Assembly (NCBI GenBank): GCA_015345905.1
Contig: JADDTR010000027.1
Span: forward strand, 125,417 to 189,416
Direction: 5' to 3'
DNA length: 64,000 nt
Origin: Aotearoamyces nothofagi
Lineage: Eukaryota > Ascomycota > Leotiomycetes > Leotiales > Tympanidaceae
Below are positions 22,636 through 34,800 of the stretch, one piece after another (the stretch's first letter is position 1; every line of letters starts with the position of its first letter). Both the position numbers and the translations under genes were made by a program. The notes under the pieces are model-generated. The model had not been told where the DNA came from. It did not search any database and worked only from the letters and a program-made list of their open reading frames with translations.

Positions 22636-23961
22636 CTACCCGTGGAATACATCTGGAATATTTGTTGAGCCCTTGCCGTTGACTGCCCTGATCCTTTCCT
22701 CCTGTTTTGCCAGGCCCTTGCTTTTCAGCAGGGAGGCTGGGTCAAAATAAGGTGTCTCAGCTTGAGGTGCAACTCTGAGTCCATGTCGAAGATGTGGAGC
22801 TGTGAGTTTGTCAGCCATGTTATTATCACGTGACGATATTCAGAACGTTCACATACAATAGTCAGATATACCGGTGTGGAATGTCGACCTGTTGTCCCAG
22901 ATCGCAACAGCGTTCTTGGTCCACTTCCACCGTACTTGATACTCATACGCTTCGGCAATAGTTCGGTGCAGACTATCCAGAAGAACGCCGCTGATTCTCT
23001 TTTCAAGACCGACGAGCTCTTTCGTGAAATTCTCATTGATATAAAGAGTCTTCCAGCCTGTTACAGGATGCGTGCGAACCACAGGATGCTAATTTATTAG
23101 TTAGTAGGTATCTCTCCATAGAGATGCAAGTGTACTTACTACTGTCTCGATAGGATCACGGCGAAGACATCCACTAGTGGCAATGGCTTTCTGGGCTTGT
23201 TCTAAGCCGCTGTGTTTGGCCTGGAGCGTTTCGAGGAAAGCCCTCAACTTTGGACTCAGAGCTTATTATGTCAGCATACAAAATTATTTCCTGACTATCC
23301 AGCACATACATTCATAGATATCATAGCCACTTGCCCAAATCGTGTCTCCACCAACCTCTTGTGAGGCATCTGGTCCAGCATGCGGCAAGGTATCCATCTT
23401 CAGAAGAGTCAATCCAGGTGGCTGAATCTCATAACTTACATCCGAATGCCAGATCTGGTGAGATCGAACATTGGCAGAATTCTCATCCTTGTGTATCGGG
23501 TGGACCCAAGGTAGGTCTGGAATGATACCTGCCATTTGATGTATATGCAAATCTCCATAGTAGGCACCAAATTCTATTTGTTGATGGACATCAAGGTCCT
23601 GATCACGCAGAAAAACCACACCTCGTTCTGCCACCAGTCTCGCGAGCTCATTCTTCTGGGTAGACGTGAGTTCTGCCAATTGAAGACCAACAAGCTCCGT
23701 TCCAATCGTGGGTGTCAAGTGTATGACTTTTGAAGCTGCTCTCAGCAGTGCTGATTTGGTGACATCTGAACCTATTCCTCTGTCGGTGAATTCCTTCTCG
23801 ACAAGATTTGGAAGTTTGAAAGGTGTATAATTCGGGTACTGCAAGCCAGCTTCCGTCACAGATTCAAGCGGCGAAACTCCTCTTGGAGTATGATATTCCG
23901 GATGAGGAAGGCCCACAGGTTTCTCTGGAAGCTTGACATCCGAGTAGGTACCGAAAGCCAT
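22636..23961 (-). CDS. TauD/TfdA-type Fe(II)/2-oxoglutarate dioxygenase
   Basis: Four exons: 23961-23310, 23261-23140, 23088-22857 and 22799-22636; 389 aa. The metal-binding HxD is in QIWHSDVSYE. The distal His and 2-oxoglutarate-binding Arg fall in the C-terminal half (NRSTFHTGISDY, then PHLRHGLRVAP). The last intron splits the Ser codon of DYS-PHLRHGL. Such fungal enzymes open sulfonates such as taurine, or hydroxylate related small acids. The exact substrate cannot be read from sequence. It is divergent from the Gfo/Idh/MocA gene across 1.17 kb, so the two might share regulation. The last intron contains a CACGTG core. Confidence 0.92.
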
Positions 23962-25128
23962 GATTTTTGGTTCTTTGGTATGGTCACCGAAGACAAAAGA
24001 TTTAACGATGGAAATCTGGACAAGACCCTATGCAGGTGATAAGCAGGGTATATCTTATCTTATTCCTGTAATTTCTCCGAGGCTGTTGAGTTTCTCGTGG
24101 CTCCTGGTAATATTTAAGGTGTCATTACCGCCATGCTAACTTGCTGGTCATCGGGGTATATTGATATAGGCGGTAGAGGCGCGAAAGGGAAGATTTGTAT
24201 CCACAATTGCGACAGTGATCAAATTCCAAAGGCGTCATTGAAGCACGTTGTGACGAATTTCTGCGGTATAGGAGCTCCAAATAAACCACGGAGTCCTACG
24301 CTATCCCGCGCTGCCGCAGGACAAGATATCTGATAGCCCTGTACCTTGAGCCCCCGTACCCCTCTAGACCTACCTGCAATATGCTATGCATAGGCACTCC
24401 AGCACTATCATGGCATGTACGAGTAGTTTACCTATCAGATAACATTTAATGCTAATACTGAGACTTCATCCGAAGACATTTTTTCTCCACTCATATTAGA
24501 ATCCTCCCTAATCTTATATCTTTCAAGAGAAATTTGTCTCTGGAGGACACGTGAGGAGGCCGAATGAACCCTACTTAGGATCATAGTTCTATATGATTAC
24601 TTCAATAATGTACAATACAAGCTTCTCCTGTTGTTCCATGATTAGTTCGTAGCTTCCTTATCTTCTACTACGGTATGGCAAAGCTTATTTCGATAGCTTG
24701 GCTCGTGGCTCAATCCCATTTCATTACTGCATCTAACGTGTCTTATCATAATTTTTACTATAGATGGCCAGTAATATACCTTCGCTTGTTAATGTTAAGC
24801 AATCTTGGACTGGAATAATCATTCCACAGCCCCGGAAGCAAAAGACTTCTAACTTTTCAAGGACAAGACTGATAGTGGATTATCGTCAGTGCATACTCTC
24901 CCCCATGTTGCTGCCAAACAATAGGTGGGAAAATCGAAACGTTGGCTGGAGTTTCCATCGTGGAATTATGGGGTTCCTATGGCGTGCTTGCTTTGTCTGA
25001 TGGCGTTTCCTGATATGACCGTGGGAAAAGCACACCCTACAAGTCTACGACAACGATAATCACAACTTCCAATAAAATCAATCCAGACTCATCCATAAAT
25101 ATCACGGACATTCTTAGATCAAGACAAC
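23962..25128. promoter_or_regulatory. Intergenic region between divergent TauD and dehydrogenase genes
   Basis: About 1.17 kb between divergent start codons. It is AT-rich, with small open frames of no recognisable content. It holds both promoters; no specific site is called. Confidence 0.4.
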
Positions 25129-26411
25129 ATGTCACATGTTTACACTGTCAAGTGGGGCATTCTTGGTGAAACCCCTTCCCTAGTCATGTGACCTAAGCAC
25201 TTCTGACACCCCCTTTAGCTACTGGAGATAATGCAAAAAGTAATTATTTGATCCACGGATAAGACAAGCAATACAAATGCTTATCCAACCCACAGAGTTC
25301 ACCACTGATCTCCTCCTTCCCTCCTCAACTCGGGGCGTGACCGATATCCAGCACACGGTAGTTGCAGCCGGCTCCTCCCGCAGCGTCCAGCATGCACAGG
25401 ATTTCCTAAGATACTGTAAGGTACCTGCAAGCGCTGCCGCCTATGATTCGTACGCCCAACTTGCCGCTGATCCAGCGGTGGAAATAATTTATATTGCTAC
25501 GCCACATTCTCACCATTTCCAAAATGCCCTGCTATGTCTAAATGCCGGGAAGCATGTGTTACTTGAGAAAGCCTTCACAGTGAATGCTGCCCAGGCGCGA
25601 ATTCTAGTTGCTTTGGCTAAGGAGAAGGGCTTATTCCTAATGGAAGCGCTGTGGACTCGGTTCTTTCCCTTAACACTTGAAGTAAAACGGCTGTTAAAGG
25701 AGGGAAGGATCGGGATTGTGCAGAGAGTGGTTGCGGATAGGAGTTTGGGGAGGAACCTAGAGGCATTGTATGGGACAGAGCATAGATTAGTTAACGCGAA
25801 GTTGGCAGGTGGGGCATTACTTGATTGTGAGTTTCATCTCATACAATAAGACAAGAGGCGAAATACTGACAGCTGTGTCGATAGTAAGCATCTACCCCTT
25901 AACATGGGTCTTTCAAATCCTCTATTCCCTACAAGATCCCGCAACACGTGAAAAGCCACATGTCCTAGGCAAAACAATCACATATCCCCTGACAGGCGTC
26001 GACGAAAGCGTCTCGATGATCCTGACGTTCCCAAAATCTAGCACGCAAGGTATCGCGACAGCGAGCATCCGAGTTGCAGCTGCAACCCAGGGACCCGACG
26101 TGCGAATACTAGGCAGCAAGGGCGAGATGCAGATTTTTGGGCCAGCAGCCAGACCGTCGGGGTTTAGGATCGTTGATCGCGAGAAGCCGATTGAAGGTGG
26201 TGAACGCGATAACGAGGTTAGGAAGTTTGAGATTGTGGGAAATGGGTATGCGTGGGAGGCGGACGAGTGCGGAAGGTGCTTGAGGGATGGGAAGAAGGAG
26301 AGCGAAGTTATGACGCTGGAGGAGACGGTGTTGATTCTGGAGGTTATGGATGAGGTGAGGAGGCAGAATGGACTTGTGTATCCTGAGAACTTGGAGAGCT
26401 TGGCTCAGTGA
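25129..26411 (+). CDS. Gfo/Idh/MocA-family NAD(P)-dependent oxidoreductase (dihydrodiol dehydrogenase-like)
   Basis: Four exons: 25129-25165, 25219-25239, 25296-25826 and 25885-26411; 371 aa. The Rossmann start WGILATGDNAKKFTTDLL is only obtained by including the 21-nt microexon between introns 1 and 2. Then follow IIYIATPHSHHFQNALLCL and the LLEKAFTVN block, where the family has the catalytic Lys of the EKP motif. The C-terminal half has LLDLSIYPLTWVFQ, the family's LLDxGxYPL block. Members oxidise sugars or trans-dihydrodiols with NADP. It is divergent from the TauD gene and convergent with the predicted peptidase. Confidence 0.9.
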
Positions 26412-26647
26412 GAGGAGAAATATAACCTAGATGTCATCTAATAGTTGATAAACACCAATCTATCTGGTTTTCGCGTGAGATGGGTAGGAAGAGATTATGA
26501 TTCAACTTTATAGGACGGGGGTATACCAGCAAATGAGAAGCTCTCCTAAATCACTAATCTAATATAACGAAGACTATATACCTCATAAAACCACGGCCCT
26601 GATGGAAAAATGAAGCAAAGCCAGCCATCAATAAAACCCGCAATTCC

Positions 26648-27899
26648 TTACCTCCCTCCAGGAAAAGGAAGGGACCAATCCCAATCTGGGCCGCAAATAC
26701 ACCGATCCACGCCCTTCGTCCCATTCGCCCTCCGCACGCTTTTCGTGCCTATAACCTTGGGGATATCAAAGGCCCTGGCGCCCATCCTGGGCACGCACTG
26801 GCTCCAAAACTCCATCCTCATCACCCTCTCGACATACGAGACCGGGATGGCCCATCTGTAATGCGTGTTGTCGGGCGGTGGCACGCCGCGCATGTCGCGC
26901 TGGCGTGTTGGGTGATATACAGACCATTGCCAGGTGTCGCTTTGCTCGACCACGAGGCCCATGGGCGGGCGCCACTCGGGCCGCATGTCGTGGGGCATGT
27001 CGAAGATGATGCCGCCGAACATGGCCTTCTCCATAGACCAGCCGACCTCTTCCAGAGGCTCGTCGCCGAACACTATGCGCGTGAGCGGAAAGAGGGCGTC
27101 GGATGGGGGGCGCCTCAAGACATACCTGGTTCTGCGCTTGTGGGATCGCCCATCTCGATGGGGTACATGTCCCAGACGAGGGCGTGCTGGGCAGGTGATT
27201 CTTCAGCTCGATTCCTCATATGAGATTCCTAGCGACGGGACTTACGGTGAGTTCATGAAGGATCTGGATCAAGTCAGCACCCGCGCACTCCCTTCGGCCG
27301 ACGCGCACGCAGACACGGAGGACTTACGGTAGTAGCAATATAAAACTGGCCCATGAGCTTCTGCGATTCGCGGATGAGATTCGGGATGTCGAGCAGCGCC
27401 TCGAGGTTCTGCCACGCCAGCGTAATCACCGTGGCCTCCCCATCGTTCTGCGTGAGCCCGACGAAGCTTTCGGGGGCCGTCCAGCCCGTGACGGGGTTGG
27501 GCATCGTCACATCGCCCGTATCGATATTCCACTGCAGGTTCGGCGCCAGATCGCGCAGGCAATCGTCGAGGGACATTCTCGGCGTCGCGGGTAGCGGGGG
27601 GCCCAGCTTGGGGTATGCATCTGCGGGGGTGCCGCCGAGAGGGGTCTCGCTGGTCCATTCTCCGTTCAGGAACGTGTCCCACCTAGATAGCCGCTGGCTG
27701 TTTAGGATCTGGGTTCCGGATACCAAGATGTGCTACGCGGATCTCAGATCCGCGGTTTGGAAAAGGGGGGGGGGGGGGGGGGGGGGGGNNNNNNNNNNNN
27801 NNNNNNNNNNNNNNNNNNNNNNNNNNNNNNNNNNNNNNNNNNNNNNNNNNNNNNNNNNNNNNNNNNNNNNNNNNNNNNNNNNNNNNNNCCCCCCCCCCC

Positions 27900-27963
<64 letters not shown>

Positions 27964-28415
27964 ACGCACCATGGCCATAGTTCCGCATACTTGATAAACA
28001 TGCTTGCCAGTCTCAGCGACGGCAGCAGAGCATCCCAGACAACATCATCAGCCGCCGTCCAGGTATGCCCTGCGTAATGCGGGTGCGAAATAGGAACGCT
28101 CCCCGGAGCCCACCGCGTTCTTTGAAAGACGGGGTGGATTCTGCAATTCAGGTTGCACCCGGGCACGTTGGCCTTGTCGAGGATGGCGCCGCCCTGAAGA
28201 CCTGAGCCATTGAAGTCACTCAGTTGGTTTCTTTGGAATTTTGCTGCTCGGCCCGTCATGGGTCCATTTCCAACTGGTGTGAGCCCGCTCTTGCCGAGAC
28301 CTAAGAGGCTGCCGACTTGTCTGGTGCCATAGTGGTGGCCGTAGTATGTTGTTGCAGGAATGCCAGGCGGGATAAAAATAAATGCCGGGACTGGCACGGC
28401 AGCTTTGGGAGGCAT
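26648..28415 (-). CDS. Predicted HExxH zinc metallopeptidase-like protein, family unknown
   Basis: Best model has five exons: 28415-27991, 27697-27328, 27263-27246, 27186-27126 and 27072-26648; about 432 aa. It begins MPPKAAVPVPAFIFIPPG. After QFYIATT an 18-nt microexon encodes ILHELT, and the next exon begins HALVWDMYP, so the assembled protein has HELTHALVW, a zincin HExxH. About 20 residues on, EEVGWSMEKAMFGG offers a possible third ligand Glu. The two introns around the microexon both start GTAAGT. Intron 1 contains the assembly gap, so its 3' boundary (27698) is inferred from phase only. No signal peptide is evident. Peptidase activity is inferred from the motif; the substrate and family are unknown to me. 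Confidence 0.7.
27736..27754. repeat. 19-bp perfect inverted repeat beside the assembly gap
   Basis: CGCGGATCT and AGATCCGCG are separated by one base, 10 bp from the G run that leads into the gap. It lies inside the first intron of the predicted peptidase gene. Confidence 0.8.
27765..27963. other. Assembly gap: G run, 100 N, C run, inside an intron
   Basis: 24 G (27765-27788), exactly 100 N (27789-27888), then C to 27963 with one A at 27900. The 100 N is a conventional gap of unknown size. On the gene's coding strand this reads poly-G, N, poly-C and starts about 27 nt after the intron's donor. Open frames encoding poly-Pro or poly-Gly across it are artefacts. Confidence 0.95.
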
Positions 28416-28879
28416 GCTGGATGTAAGGTGCTCTTCTAAGGGAGAATGTGATAATGAAGAGACAATTAAGGGGGGAGAAGCTTGGGTTTTGATCGTAGGA
28501 AGGCTTTCCCATAGAAAGAGAGATAACGCACTCGACAGAGTTGCAAGCCATTGTAATCCAGTGTTTGAATATTTTATTCTAGTATCTCCAATAAGAGTTA
28601 TGCGCCATCTATGAATGCAGCAGTCGGAATGCTTTGCATTCGACGTGAGACATGGTCTCAGTTCGACGCCAACCTCCTCGAGTCCTCCATGAACAAAGAA
28701 CGTTACTGATGCAAGCAGACTTTTTCCATCCAAACAAGCTCGTACAACACTATCGACACGGCACTTTGATGTGAAAGAAATATCATTCTTTACACCAATA
28801 CAAACCTCCGGACTCCGTTAAACAGGGTATAACCACACAATCATAGCGAAATCTTATACTCCAAAATTCCAAACGAGAC
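28416..28879. other. Spacer between the predicted peptidase and the DUF2985 gene
   Basis: 464 bp holding the peptidase promoter and the 3' flank of the DUF2985 gene. No supported ORF. Confidence 0.45.
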
Positions 28880-31002
28880 TCAGTGGGAGAGCGAAGCAGG
28901 CTCAAGCATATTCCTAGATCCTGAAACTCCCAAGTCGACATTTCTCTCTCTTTCCTTTTCCATCTTCTTCTCCAACTTTCTCTTCGCCTCATCAGTTAAC
29001 TCTTGCCTAAACATCTTTTCTACAACATCTTTCTTCCTTGTCCTATGATCTCCCACCATAATCAAAACTCCAGCGGTGATATTGCACGTGATTGAACAGC
29101 ATAGGATAACCGTCGTCAATGCAAATGGGCGGGTGTGATAGTTTATCGCCCACGTGCATGAGCCAAGCGCGATCTGTAAGAACGAATGGCAATCCAGCAA
29201 CACCACAACAGCCACCAACAGTCGAAGTGGGAAGGCATAATGAGTTGTCGTCTCGTGCGGTTTATAAAACGTATGCGACTTGGAGAATTTGTTCTGGTGG
29301 TGCATCAGACGTCTTTGCTGCTTCAGAGTAAGGACACTAACTTCCACTTCGTCATCCTCTTTAGTTCCTTCCTCGATGTCCGGCACTCGAGTCAAGGGAA
29401 GGTCGTTACGGTCGTGTAATTTAGGCAGCGCTTTTTCGCGTCGAAGGCGCCAAGTGAGAAAGTGATAGTGCGCAATGAATATCATATGGTAGGTATCAAC
29501 AGCACGGAAAGGGGCGAGCCCGTCGCCCATGATTGCAAATAGAGCCACGAGGACGTTGTCAATTACGTTGATGACGTATAATTGTCGACCTCCAACATTA
29601 ATCCAGCCTGTCATAATAATTAGTGACTGACCTTGCACTGGTACGTGGTCTATTACATACCGATTAGGAAGAGGACCCAAGATAAGCCAAATAGAGTGAT
29701 CAAGGTTGCATAAAGAGTAACGCAGAAACCCAGAGCTATATACAGGTCAGTAATTAACATTTACCGCACTCTTCTGCAGCTACTTACGCTTCTGAACGTA
29801 TCGTCTGAAGCCTTTCATGGCACGCTTGAATTTTGATCGGCGTGAATGCAACATATGTCTGACATGATCATTGAGTTCTTGCTTATCCGCCTCAGACCAG
29901 CCTTTGAGAGACACGCCATGGGGTAAGACGGCATAATACGACGGATTGACCTGAGACGTGATGCTAGCACGAGTAGGGGCACGTTGAACTTCAATCGCTT
30001 CTTCCTCAATCTCCTGCTGAGTTGGTACATGTACTAGTCCTTCAGGAATGGAGACGGTAGAAATGGCAGAACCATGAGAGTGACGTCGCGAGGACGTTTG
30101 CGGAGAAGGCTGATATGATTGACGTTCCTCAGCGGGTGGCCTACGGTCTTGTGGCGATAGAACATATGTTGGTCTGCGATTGACCAGCCTTCCAAGATCA
30201 GGGACGAATAAAGAATTCTGGACATTCGTAAGGGTGGAGAGGGTTGATACTTCTGGATCTGCTCACGATTAGCTTCTGCCCAAAGTTTCTAGCTAGCCTG
30301 CAAATGCTACATACCAAGAAGGTCAAGAAGATCAATAACATCTGTTCCGTACTCAGGTTGCGGCGTCGTTGGTCTTGAACTACTGTTTGTCGAGGTACGA
30401 TTCAGACGGAGCGCTGATCCTGCAGCTATGCTCGCCCTTCGCAGCCTGCTAGGAGCATTTAACGGTGCCAGAAGCGCATTTTCGGGAACTTTTGGGGTTT
30501 GGTATACACGTTCCTCTACAATATTTGGCATATATGCCGAATTCCTTCGCGCTCCAGCAGGGCTTGGGTCAGGTCTGCCAAACTGTGGTCGTCGTGGCTC
30601 CGAGCTACTCCGTCGACGTCCGGGCTGTCCACTCTCGTTACTGCTTTGATTACTGCTCTGGGCATCAAGCCCCGACACATCTTTCAGCTGCGCGACGGAT
30701 CTCGTAGATAGCCGTTGTATTCGTATGCTCGGTCGAGTCGAATAATTATCGGGGCGTCCATCATCGCGAGACCCGCCAATATCGTCATTTCCATCGCCAG
30801 ATATCTTCAACTCGGGAATTGAGGTCGCTGGGGAGAGCCGCTGATTCGATATTCCTCGCCGCCGTGCTCGTGCTGGGGGTATATCGTCTTGGTGGTTTGG
30901 AGTCACTGGCCGCGCCGCCGACGATGCATCTGCCGTGGGCGGATGCAGTGGGTTCGGATCCGCATTGTGAACCAAATCGTCCTGATGTTCAGGGCGATCC
31001 AT
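28880..31002 (-). CDS. DUF2985 fungal membrane protein
   Basis: Four exons: 31002-30315, 30258-29788, 29735-29661 and 29607-28880; 653 aa. The first about 330 residues are disordered and Ser/Arg/Pro-rich (STRSVAQLKDVSG, RRRSSSEPRRPQFG). The conserved part starts at LPHGVSLKGWSEADKQELNDH and reaches RRYVQKPLGFCVTLYATLIT. Membrane segments follow at GLSWVLFLIGWINVGG, YVINVIDNVLVALFAIMG, LRLLVAVVVLLDCHSFLQIAL and LTTVILCCSITCNITAGVLIM. The arrangement matches DUF2985 proteins of ascomycetes, whose function is not established. The C-terminus is a charged helix (KRKLEKKMEKERER). It lies downstream of the ABC transporter on the same strand, with no evidence of a link. Confidence 0.88.
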
Positions 31003-31815
31003 GCGGGCCAGATGATGAGTATCTCATTGACGTCTCGGATGGCGGAGGGTTAGGTTAAGTAGTCGTGATAAACCGGCATTTTCGGGCTGCTTTGTTATCT
31101 TAATAATCATCAACCCAATAAAACGGCAAGCGGCTCTACGGACCATCCCCCCGAAGACATTCCCAAAAGGAATACAGATCAAATCCGTCTGTCCTTCCAT
31201 GAACTGGTAGCATCTCAAGGTTATCGAAATATTATCGGGTGTAGTATTTCCAAGAACTGGCCTGAGCTTGTAGTGTCGAGTTAATGCCACTCCCAGCGTA
31301 GTAGAGGCGCTTGCCTTGCCATTAAGCATAAACCAGTACCGCGCCACTCTCGGCTCGCCTCGCCCAAAAAGCTTATCTTCATCTCCTATTTTCATCCTTC
31401 ATAGTGTTGAAAACTTTCCAACTTCTCTGTATTATCATTTCCATAAGCGCGATGTAATTAAAAGGTTTATGAGTACGAGAACAGACCGCAAATCTTTGTA
31501 CTTTTCAAAACTTCTGAATTTTACCGATATTGGGCCCTTGCTGAAATAAATAAGAAATTATGATGTTAGCTGCATATTATAGAGTACAAAGTTGAATGAG
31601 GAGAAAATTAAGAGGCATAGAAGTCAGAAGCTTAGGACCGAGAGTTTTCTTTAAACTTTACTCTTTCAATGTGACAGTTTCTCTGGGACTTTATTAATGA
31701 TCTTGCTTTAATACATTTAGAAGGGAGTGTTATAAGTAGCCATATCTAAACAGTAGCTCCAGACATGTACAAGTACATTTAAGCCATACAAACGATGCAA
31801 TCATCGATTTCCTAA
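31003..31815. other. Spacer between the DUF2985 gene and the ABC transporter, no gene seen
   Basis: 813 bp, AT-rich in its lower half. A 123-codon open frame on the minus strand at 31024-31395 shows no domain and overlaps the probable 5' leader of the DUF2985 gene. Confidence 0.45.
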
Positions 31816-34800
31816 TTAGACCTTCTCCCTTGCTACCCGTTGCTCCTTTGCGCCCTTCCTTGCCTTCGAACTGAACGCCTTTCCGATCTTTTTTGTGCCC
31901 CCCAAGTAAAGCCAGCTGCACACAAATACAACCGTGAAGTTAAAGAAAACATATGCCCAGAATATTCCATAATCCCTCCAGATATGAGTATAAAAGACGT
32001 TAAAGGAGGCTGCAAATTCATCGCCGTTGGCATATTGACAGAATTCGCACATCCCATTGGCACCGGTCTGAACATACCCTCCAACCTGTGCAATGAACGG
32101 ATCTGTGTATGAAGAACACGTCTCACCTGGTGGAGGGCTAAATCGCGCCAACTCACTCTCTGCGCATACAACGGGGACCCCGTGGGTGACAGCGGCGAGT
32201 AGGCCTTCGAGAAAGTAATGGAACGGGGTGAGATAATACATCCATGATTTCCAGAAGTGGGGAAGTCCAGCATAAGGCACCACGACCCCACAGAAAGAAA
32301 CAACAAAGATGAAGAAGAATGGGACAAAGAGTGAGGCAAGGAGCTCATTGGGGGAGAAGGATGCGATGGCTTGGCCGAATCCGACATAGAAGAGCTCGAA
32401 AACGGATATCATTAGGAAGGCATATCCGGCCGTAAAGCCTGTCGGAAAGCCAACGCCCCAATACCTAGTTGACTGTCAGTATCTCATCGAGCAGAAGACA
32501 GGGAGGATCCTACCAGCAGTTGAAATAGACAGCACCTGCAACAAATGAGTACGGGATCTCAGGCAAAACTGTGCCAATGACAAATGGAAACCAGCCATAT
32601 ATCTTTGAATTTGATTCTCGGGACTTGTAAACCCGTCGAAAGTGGATATACCGGGGTTGGAGCTGCTGTATAAGTGGCGGCGAGATAGTAAGTGTCATAA
32701 ATATTGAGAACAGTCGAGATTGCATGTCAATGGACGAGTGTCCAATTTTCCAGAACGTGAAGGTGTTGAATAAACCTGTGACGATATGGAGGGCGTATTT
32801 CCCTGTGGTGCTGTTAGCATACATCTCTCAAGGAAAGCGGAGGTGGAGTACTTACCAATCATATACTCGGGGGTTCGCCAATAGGCTACGAAGCAGCGCT
32901 TGACCACCGCAAGAATCTGTGTACTAAGAGGCATAGCAAACTCGCGATCATCCTTAATAGCACTATTTTTACCTGTCGCCTTGCGTCGTTCCTCCAACAT
33001 TTTCTGAATCTCATCTGTTCTCTCCTTCGCATCCTTAGACTTCTCCCATATGTTGCCCCAATCAGCACCATTATAGTTTGGATCTCCGGCACCAATGCAT
33101 TCCAACATATATTCTGCTGGATTCATGACTTTTGGACACTTCTTGGCACCATTGTTCTCAAAATAGTTAATTAATTGGCGACTATCCTTGCCCAGAGGAC
33201 CGTGGAAAACAATGCGGCCGCCAGATTTGAGAAGTAGGAGCTCGTCAAATTCTTCAAATAGAACAGCAGAAGGTTGGTGTATCGTACAGAGAATTGCTTG
33301 GCCTGCATCAGCTAGCTTGCGAAGAAATCGGACGATGTTATAAGCAGCTTGACTATCAAGTCCAGAAGTCTAAGGGGAGCATCTATTAATTGCTGAAAAT
33401 TGTCTTTAGGGGAGATAGACACTTACTGGTTCATCTAAAAACAGTAGTAGCTCGGGCTTTGAGGACAACTCGACACCAATGGTAACTCGTTTCCTCTGCT
33501 CCTGATTAAGCCCACTACCAACAGATCCTATGGTGGCTCCTGCGATATCTTTCATTTCCAAAAGATTTATAATTCGCTCGACATATTCGTATTTTTCTTC
33601 AATGGGAACTTCCTTAGGCTGGCGTAGAAGAGCCGAAAACCTGAATGCCTCTCTTACAGTTGCCGTCGGCTCATGGATGTCCATTTGCTCTGAATAGCTT
33701 GTTAGTAATGGATAGGCTACTCCACGTTAAATTTAGCTGCTCACCTGCAAACCCAGTTGATCTCTGGAAGGACTTTGGCAACGGTTTGCCATCGACAAGA
33801 AAATCACCAGTAATAACACCAAAATTGACTCTCTGTGCCAGTGTATTCAACAGTGTCGTTTTTCCAGCTCCAGAAGCACCCATGAGTGCTGTCAGTTGAC
33901 CAGGCCTAACGTAACCATTGACGTCCTTCAGAAGCTGTCTCTGGCCACCTTGGTATGGGATGGTGTAATTAACATTCTGGAAGGTGAAAACTGTCTCGTT
34001 GGAAGCTACACCCTTGGTGGTTCCATCCTCGCTTTCCGATGCATTGACTTCATTCTCCTTGGTGATTGTAGTAGCGGTGCTAGCTTTGCCCTTGTTATTC
34101 TCTTCATCCTGAGGAATATCGCCAACCTCGATAGCCTCTGTGATTGCCTTGGGAGCCTGGCCCCGTTTGAACACAGTGACTGCACCGCCACCGGCGTTCG
34201 GCTTCTGAAATTCCATGCCAACCGCAGTAATAGCAACAAAAAAAAGCCAAAATCCTATGATAATGCCGACGTTACGCCAAAGATGTGCCCTAGTATAGGT
34301 GTATGCTGTCATGATGTAGTCCGCTCCAGACACTACTATCTGACCTGGCTGAGACCCTTGGATTGTACAGGACTGGTATTGAGCAGAGGCCCCTGACACG
34401 TCAGGAACAAGCATTGGGGGGACACATTCGATCTTGAGGTTATAGAACTCATTGGACATGAGAGCTTCAAACCCGTATTGGACCGGATTTATCCACCGGA
34501 GCCATGATAACCATGGATGCATCTTCTTTGGGGGAATCAGATAGCCAGTATAAGTGATTAGGGCTTGAATTGCAACACCGGTAAATCGAGTGGCTACGTC
34601 CAAGCTACCAGACCAAGCCCCGATAGCTCTAAAAAAGCTATACATTGACAGAGTAAGGATGAATAGTATGAGAAGCGAGATGAAGAATTGACTAGCTGTT
34701 CTTTGAAGATGCGACATCCAGTAGACAATGACATCGAAAATGAATACCTGGACGGCGACCAATGGTAAATCCGTAACGACTTGAGCAATGGCGTAGGCCG

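Noticed and set aside
27353-28077. Open frames encoding poly-Pro or poly-Gly across the N gap
   Set aside because: They are created by the G and C runs and the N filler; no biological protein is supported.
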